NCBI GenBank assembly: GCA_036250195.1
Contig: JAVHZZ010000008.1
Location: 15,030,434-15,094,433, forward strand
Direction of reading: 5' to 3'
From: Mixophyes australis
Taxonomy: Eukaryota > Chordata > Amphibia > Anura > Limnodynastidae
DNA length: 64,000 nucleotides
The translations under genes and the position numbers were made by a program. Within the stretch, counting starts at the first letter, position 1; each line of letters opens with the position of its first letter. The notes under the pieces are model-generated. The model saw nothing but the letters and a program-made list of their open reading frames with translations, did not search any database and was not told where the DNA came from. This document shows positions 58,750 through 64,000 of this stretch, one piece after another.

Positions 58750-59200
58750 GGACGACGTAGGCTGGGTACACACTGAGCATTTTCGTCCACTTATCGGGCA
58801 AATCAGACGACATATGGGTCAGAAGTCGGGTTAGTGTGTATAGTGACACGATGGTTGAAAGGCGTTCCAACGTGTTGATTGTCGGCTCCCTTGGTTGGTC
58901 GTACTGTTTAATATTTGCCCACCAATCCACCTAGTGATCATGAAGTGTGTATAAGTCTCTGATAGATCCACGAGCAACTGCCAATAGTTCCTCAAGTTGC
59001 GACTCCTTTGGGGGCGTGTGTATGTTAATTTCTGATGCCTGTACCAATCCCCTGGGTCTGTACTTTCAGTCTTCATGGCACAGTGAGCAAAAAAGAGAAG
59101 TTGCTTGTTGTTCTTCAACAGTATCCATATTAGTGAAAAAAATTGTTGATGTGCGGTTGCGAACGAACGCACACTGTACAGTACATGTGCTAACGAATGT
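58750..59200. other. Possible unclassified MITE-like segment
   Basis: Begins near taggctgggtacacactgag (58,757), wording common at the ends of non-autonomous DNA elements, but I cannot find the matching inverted end. The minus-strand frame of 113 codons here has no motif. Confidence 0.3.
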
Positions 59201-59383
59201 ACGGAAAGTAAAGTAATAGCTATATCAGCCCATCAAGACATTCACAATAACTGCTTTCCTTGGACTAAGTCTTTAGATACTAATCCCTGGTTCCCCTCCA
59301 TTGTCTCTGCTATTCCCTCTTCTACACTATGCCCCAACCCTTACCCCCTCCAAGTTTTTATTTTGTTTTAATTATACTGCCAC

Positions 59384-59500
59384 AATCATCATCATCATCA
59401 GTTATTTATATAGCGCCACTAATTCTACAGCGCTGTACAGAGAACTCATTCACAGCAGTCCCTGCCCCATTGGAGCTTACAGTCTAAATTCCCTAACATA

Positions 59501-59540
<40 letters not shown>

Positions 59541-59654
59541 TAATCAGGTCAATTTTGATAGCAGCCAATTAACCTACCAGTATGTTTTTGGAGTGTGGGA
59601 GGAAACCGGAGCATCCGAAGTAAAGCCACGCAAACACAGGGAGAACATACAACT
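59384..59654 (-). repeat. tRNA-headed SINE fragment (copy 9), head missing
   Basis: Minus orientation: (atc)n tail, ttatttatatagcgccacta, then a (CA)n microsatellite at 59,503-59,538 in the same position as in copy 2. It ends abruptly at gggagaacatacaactt, so about 80 bp of head is gone. Confidence 0.87.
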
Positions 59655-60747
59655 TGGAGAGCATTTCACATTTCTATTAAATATTCCTTATTGCCAATGA
59701 AATTCTGAGCTGGATATCAGAAATAAATGTTGTTTTTCTTTTTTTAGTAAGTTGATATTTTATTTTTGTATTAGTTGGATAGTTTCCAGATAGTCGACAT
59801 TAAATACAAGGAATACGTCGGTGGACATGTCAACCCCACATTTTATAAATAAAAACAAATGTTTACATGCTGCACTAATCCCTATGTATAGGATTTTACT
59901 AATGTGACACTACCCCCAGCTGGGAGAAATGGTAAATCAATTTAGCTCACCAATTTTCACTTCTTGCATAGGATTGATACAACCCGTTATATGTGTTATA
60001 TTCGTCACACAGAACAGAATTAAAAGTATTTTCTATTTTTTTTTTAATCATGTGTTTTTTATTGGTAGAATTTTATAAAACAAATAAACAAACAACAGTT
60101 GACATATGGTATGCGAACAAGCATTTGCTAATCTAATAAATAAAATGATATATTATTTATTCAGGTTAAAAATATTGTAACAAGTTAGCTAAATATTTAA
60201 CTATAGGATATAAACAATTACTAATGAAAGGACTGACATAATAGCAATTGTTCCATTATAGAGCTTTGAATCATATATAGCTGTGTCAGTGGATAAAACA
60301 GAATATCTATATATATATAATAATGTAGCTCAGGATAACACATAAACAGGTAGATGTGCAGGACAGTGCTAACCAGGGACCCACAGAGAGAAACCTGTGG
60401 ATATACTAGTCAGGGGGCAGATAAACCTCGCTTTCCCCAGAATGTATTGTATACTTGGAGTTGTACCAGCGAAACCATATCTGATAATACTTATGACCGG
60501 CACTACTAACCTTGTACATGTAGCATTCATGGTCTATAACATCATTTACGGGAGCTCGACATTTTTGGAAGTCAAGGGAATTAGCAGCAAGCCATGAGCA
60601 GGCTATTATGACTTTTGCTAGTGTCAGGAGACTAAAGATATTTTTGAAAATCATTATATTTAGTGTATCCTCTAATGAGACGCCAAACAGACAGATCAGA
60701 GGGGTAAGGGGGGGGGGGGGGGGGACCTGGTACAGTGTTGGTATTTT
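59655..60747. other. No gene; G17 run at 60,708-60,724
   Basis: AT-rich with a run of 17 G immediately before the next SINE. No coding motif. Confidence 0.4.
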
Positions 60748-61093
60748 CATCATCATCATCATCATTAGTTATTTATATAGCACCACTAATTCCGCAGCGC
60801 TGTACAGAGAACTCATTCACATCAGTCCCTGCCCCATTGGAGTTTACAGCCTAAATTCCCTAACATACACACACACACAGATGGACAGAGAGAGAGAGAG
60901 ACTAGGGTCAATTTTGATAGCAGCCAATTAACCTACCAGTATGTTTTTGGAGAGTGGGAGGAAACCGGAGCACTCGGAGGAAACCCACGCAAACACGAGG
61001 AGAACATACAAACTCCACACAGATAAGGCCATGGTTGGAAATTGAACTCACGACCCAAGCGACGTGAGGCAGAAGTGCTAACCACTGAGCCAC
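60748..61093 (-). repeat. tRNA-headed SINE (copy 10), head end replaced by T run
   Basis: Minus orientation with (atc)n tail, full body, and head ending at gagccac (61,093), directly followed by 15 T. The last head bases (gctgccc in plus reading) are missing. An (AC)n and (GA)n pair at 60,866-60,900 is a local expansion. Confidence 0.87.
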
Positions 61094-62308
61094 TTTTTTT
61101 TTTTTTTAAACTTTTTCTTTTCATTCAAGCTTCCCAGAATAGACTATCTTACTACAAAGCACTAATCATAATGTATCCGTGGTACAGTAGTGATTGCAGA
61201 CAGCGCCTGAGTTCTGGTTACAAATATTTATTATTACAGTCTATAATGGATGTCCCCCGCTTGTGATCTCTTTGTGCTCACTGGCTCCTATATGACATTT
61301 AAATGCACTATCCTGTGATTATTATACTATGAGCTATACTGTATTGTACCAGCATTTTATAATTAGTTATTGTTGGCAGGAGAGACCAGGGCAGCTGGAT
61401 CCTAGGAACTCTGTCATAGTCTGTAAGCTTACAGCCAGGATCTGGGAGATATGTGTAGCCGTTAGTGGACAGCTCTGGGCAGCGGTTACAAGGTATGCAC
61501 GGTTAGTGTCATGTTGTAAATTTAGCTAGTCTGGGAGGAGGGGAGGTATGGAAAATAAAAAACAAATGTGGACAACACATTAAGCTTGTTTCATATCCTT
61601 CATACGGATTATATATATTTGATGTTATCATCAGAAACAAGTTATGTGGCCAAGTTGGGGCCATGTTGGACTGAGATCTGAACATTCAGCAATGAGGTCA
61701 AATTAAACCTGAAGAAACTATTTTGGGATGTCTTGGGGGAGGGGGGGGTGCTTAGTTTCCCCATTCAACATCCCACGCTGCTGAGAAATACTTAGACTGC
61801 TCTGTTTGCAGCCATATATGTTACAGCAGAGTTTTCTTCTGTACTATTTACATATCACCTTTTTTGGAAAAACAGAGCAAAATATTTCAGATACTTATTG
61901 TCCTTGCTCTCAGTATATACTGCACAGTGCCATATATTTGGAAAAGAAATCACACAGTCAACAAAAGCAGGGATTGCTGAACCATGTTAAATCATTATAC
62001 AAGGCACATGTATGAAAGATTCCTCTTACATGCAGTTTTAAAATTTAATTTTATGTTTTGCTTTAATTTATCTTTAAAGGTCAATAAAACACACTACTGC
62101 TCAAAGCCAAAGTGTATGTCTTACTGAGCTTATTAAACCTAAAATAACCAAATTGTTTATATTCAAATAGAACTGTCCAGCGAGGTACCTGACCCATCCC
62201 TTTGTTTAAAGCTGACATTTAATAAAATAAGGAGTGCTGGGGGAGAGAGCTGCTTTATTGTCCTATCTGTCTCTGGAAGAAAGAATTTAATGATGGTTGG
62301 ACTAGACC
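61094..62308. other. No gene seen
   Basis: No coding motif or recognised repeat. A short G run (61,738-61,750) is present. Confidence 0.4.
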
Positions 62309-62452
62309 AGCCTTGGACAACCTGTTCTCCAGGTGTTGTAAAACTACAAGTCCCAGCACACCCTGCGAACCATTGGCTGGCTATTGGCTGGCAAAGCATG
62401 CTGGGGATTGTAGCTTCACAACACCTGGAGACCCACAGGTTGTCTGCGCCTG
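62309..62452. mobile_element. Short hAT MITE, relative of the 13.1-kb copy
   Basis: Ends cagccttggacaacctg and caggttgtctgcgcctg are near inverses. The body has actacaagtcccagcac and ggctggcaaagcatgctggg. Flanks gactagac and gtctagtg match at 6 of 8 positions. Confidence 0.82.
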
Positions 62453-62624
62453 GTCTAGTGTCACACAGGTTGATCGGGCAGCGCGCCCAAAACCCGGCAG
62501 ACTTACCTGCCTCCGGCGGTCCGCTCCGTCCTGCAGACCCGCCGGCTATAATAAAACCTCCCCTCCTCTTCCATAGGTGGACTGTTGTGGCGCTCAGTTT
62601 AAAAGGCACCTCCTCATTACCTCC

Positions 62625-62780
62625 GGTGCCCAGTGTCGGACTGGGGCATGAAGGGCCCACCGGGGGACTGCAACGCTAGGGGCCCACCAGTGGGGGTGTG
62701 GCCGGCCATTATAGAGGCGGGACCAGACACTAGAGGGGGAGTGGTCAGCTCACGAAGGACAGCTAGTACCATAGTGTAGT
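62625..62780. repeat. Unclassified repeat start ('cagtgtcggactgggg')
   Basis: cccagtgtcggactggggca followed by gggcccaccgggggactgca looks like the end of another non-autonomous element whose body may be the degenerate tandem block at 63.2-63.85 kb. The opposite end is not in the window. Confidence 0.4.
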
Positions 62781-62877
62781 ATATAAAGAATGCAGTGTGT
62801 ATATAGAGTACACAGTCTTGACCTGCCCCTTGGATTGGGTAGAACAGTCACCAAAAATTGGGATTGTTCCAGTAAAC

Positions 62878-63025
62878 CAGGCTTGGCTAACCTGTGGCAC
62901 TCCAGGTGTTGTGAAACTACAAGCCCCAGCATGCTTCGCCAATATATAGCAGCTTATTGCTGGAAGGGTATGCTTGGAACTTGTAGTTTCACAACACTTG
63001 GAGTGCCACAGGTTAGCTAAGCTTG
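62878..63025. mobile_element. Short hAT MITE, third relative
   Basis: Ends caggcttggctaacctgtgg and ccacaggttagctaagcttg are inverses except one base. The body has gtgttgtgaaactacaagcc and gtagtttcacaacacttgga. The target duplication is not clear. Confidence 0.78.
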
Positions 63026-63179
63026 CACTAGACTCAGAACATTTGACAGACTGTCCTACCTGTTGTTGTCACTTTTACCACCTGTGGCTTCTGGTTTCTT
63101 TAGTTGCGGCTTGTCTGTATGCTGGAATGTTGAGGGTCCTATTTGGAAAAAATAATGGATACATTTTGAAAACACCAAC

Positions 63180-63850
63180 CATCCCCGCTATTAAATCAAC
63201 AGCACCCACAATTAATAAATAGGCCTCTCTCCAGCCCCAACATTAAAGTAATAGTACTCACATTTGATAAATAGATCTATTTCCCTCCAACCGACCCCAA
63301 CATTAAATTAATACTATTCCCATTTAATAAATAAACCTATTACCCTCCCTCCAAACAGCCCCAGCAAGAAATTAATAGCATTTACGTTTAATACATCCAT
63401 TTCCCACATTAAATATTAATATTCACATATAATAGATAGCCCTCCTTCCCCACACTCAGCCCTACATTCAATTATAGACCCAAACCACCCCAGCATTAAA
63501 TTAAAGGTCCCATCACCCCCTCCCTATAGTGTTCTCTGTACAGCCCCCCTCCCTATAGTTTAGCAAAGGCAGCCCCCTCTAATTATAGTTTAGCATAGGC
63601 AGCCCCCCCCTCACTATAGTTTAGTATAGATAGGCAGCCCCCCTATGCCACATAGTAGTGCCCCCAAAACAATATTATGCCACACAGTAGTGCCCCAAAC
63701 AATGTTATGCCACACAGTAGTACCGGAAATTCACATATGCCACGTAATACTGTCCCCAATTCATATTATGCCCACAATAGTGTCCCCAATTCAAATTATA
63801 CCCTCAATAGTGCCCCCCAATTCACATATGCCATAGAATAGTGCTCTCTC
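63180..63850. repeat. Three successive degenerate tandem-repeat blocks
   Basis: 63,180-63,430: about 65-75-bp units (cattaaattaatag...catttaataaata...ccctcc). 63,515-63,645: about 40-bp units (ccctatagtttagcaaaggc, agccccc). 63,640-63,850: about 35-bp units (atgccacacagtagtgcccc, aattcaca). The block is C- and A-rich on the plus strand. The short plus-strand frame at the end is repetitive and not called. Confidence 0.75.
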
Positions 63851-63865
63851 AATTCGCGCACACAC

Positions 63866-63870
<5 letters not shown>

Positions 63871-63895
<25 letters not shown>
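63871..63895. repeat. (AT)n microsatellite
   Basis: About 12 AT units; a shorter tatatatata follows at 63,948. Confidence 0.95.
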
Positions 63896-63896
<1 letters not shown>

Positions 63897-64000
63897 TCTC
63901 TGCAGTAAGCCTCTGCTTACCCAGTAGCTAGAGAACAGATGGAGGATATATATATAAGATAATTCTGTGTCAAGTGAATGTCCTGGAATTTGGAGGAAAT

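Noticed and set aside
58730..59172. Minus-strand frame of 113 codons as a gene
   Set aside because: No known domain, and the segment begins with wording typical of non-coding DNA elements.
62163..62679. Overlapping frames on both strands
   Set aside because: They span a hAT MITE and a G/C-mixed repeat; no motif, and both strands are open because of composition.

Overview
This window looks like intergenic or intronic DNA from a large vertebrate genome, most likely a frog or toad (anuran amphibian). The basis is the repeat content, not a host gene: a tRNA-headed SINE with an L2-type tail, palindromic MITEs, hAT MITEs with 8-bp target duplications, and relics of Tx1/L1-type LINE, DIRS-like, Penelope-like (PLE) and hAT elements. 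Base composition is AT-rich with few CpGs, and there are many microsatellites. I found no intact host protein-coding gene, tRNA, rRNA or CRISPR array. Nearly all open frames are chance frames or lie inside repeats. Calling the host anuran is an inference from remembered repeat families.

Layout. 1-9.9 kb: a 24-bp tandem repeat, SINEs (two tail-to-tail at 6.55-7.13 kb), a palindromic MITE and a decayed Tx1/L1-type LINE endonuclease (7.19-8.10 kb, minus). 11-13.5 kb: a nest of MITEs, one palindromic element being split by an 890-bp hAT element with a perfect 8-bp target duplication. 16-21 kb: SINEs and a 617-bp direct duplication. 22.7-25.3 kb: hammerhead-ribozyme-like motifs, two of them in a 97-bp tandem repeat behind CCAAT/TATA-like boxes, then a palindrome rich in TTAGGG. 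27-28.3 kb: a strand-asymmetric purine-rich minisatellite. 30.5-31 kb: a possible solo LTR. 37.4-38.1 kb: a 46-bp minisatellite.

39.5-52.4 kb is the most structured part. Two related hAT copies (39,586-43,347 and 48,927-50,360) lie in the same orientation. The outer left flank of the first and the outer right flank of the second carry the same 8 bp, and a Penelope-like reverse transcriptase/GIY-YIG relic begins right after the second. This suggests a composite of about 10.8 kb inserted into a PLE. A 90-bp tandem array and two long fold-back elements lie between the hAT copies.

52.4-64 kb: a DIRS-like reverse transcriptase fragment split by a SINE at its conserved Cys-Leu-Pro-Met motif, two more SINEs, two short hAT MITEs and a closing block of degenerate tandem repeats. 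The elements do not form a pathway. Their relation is historical: order of insertion, nesting and decay.
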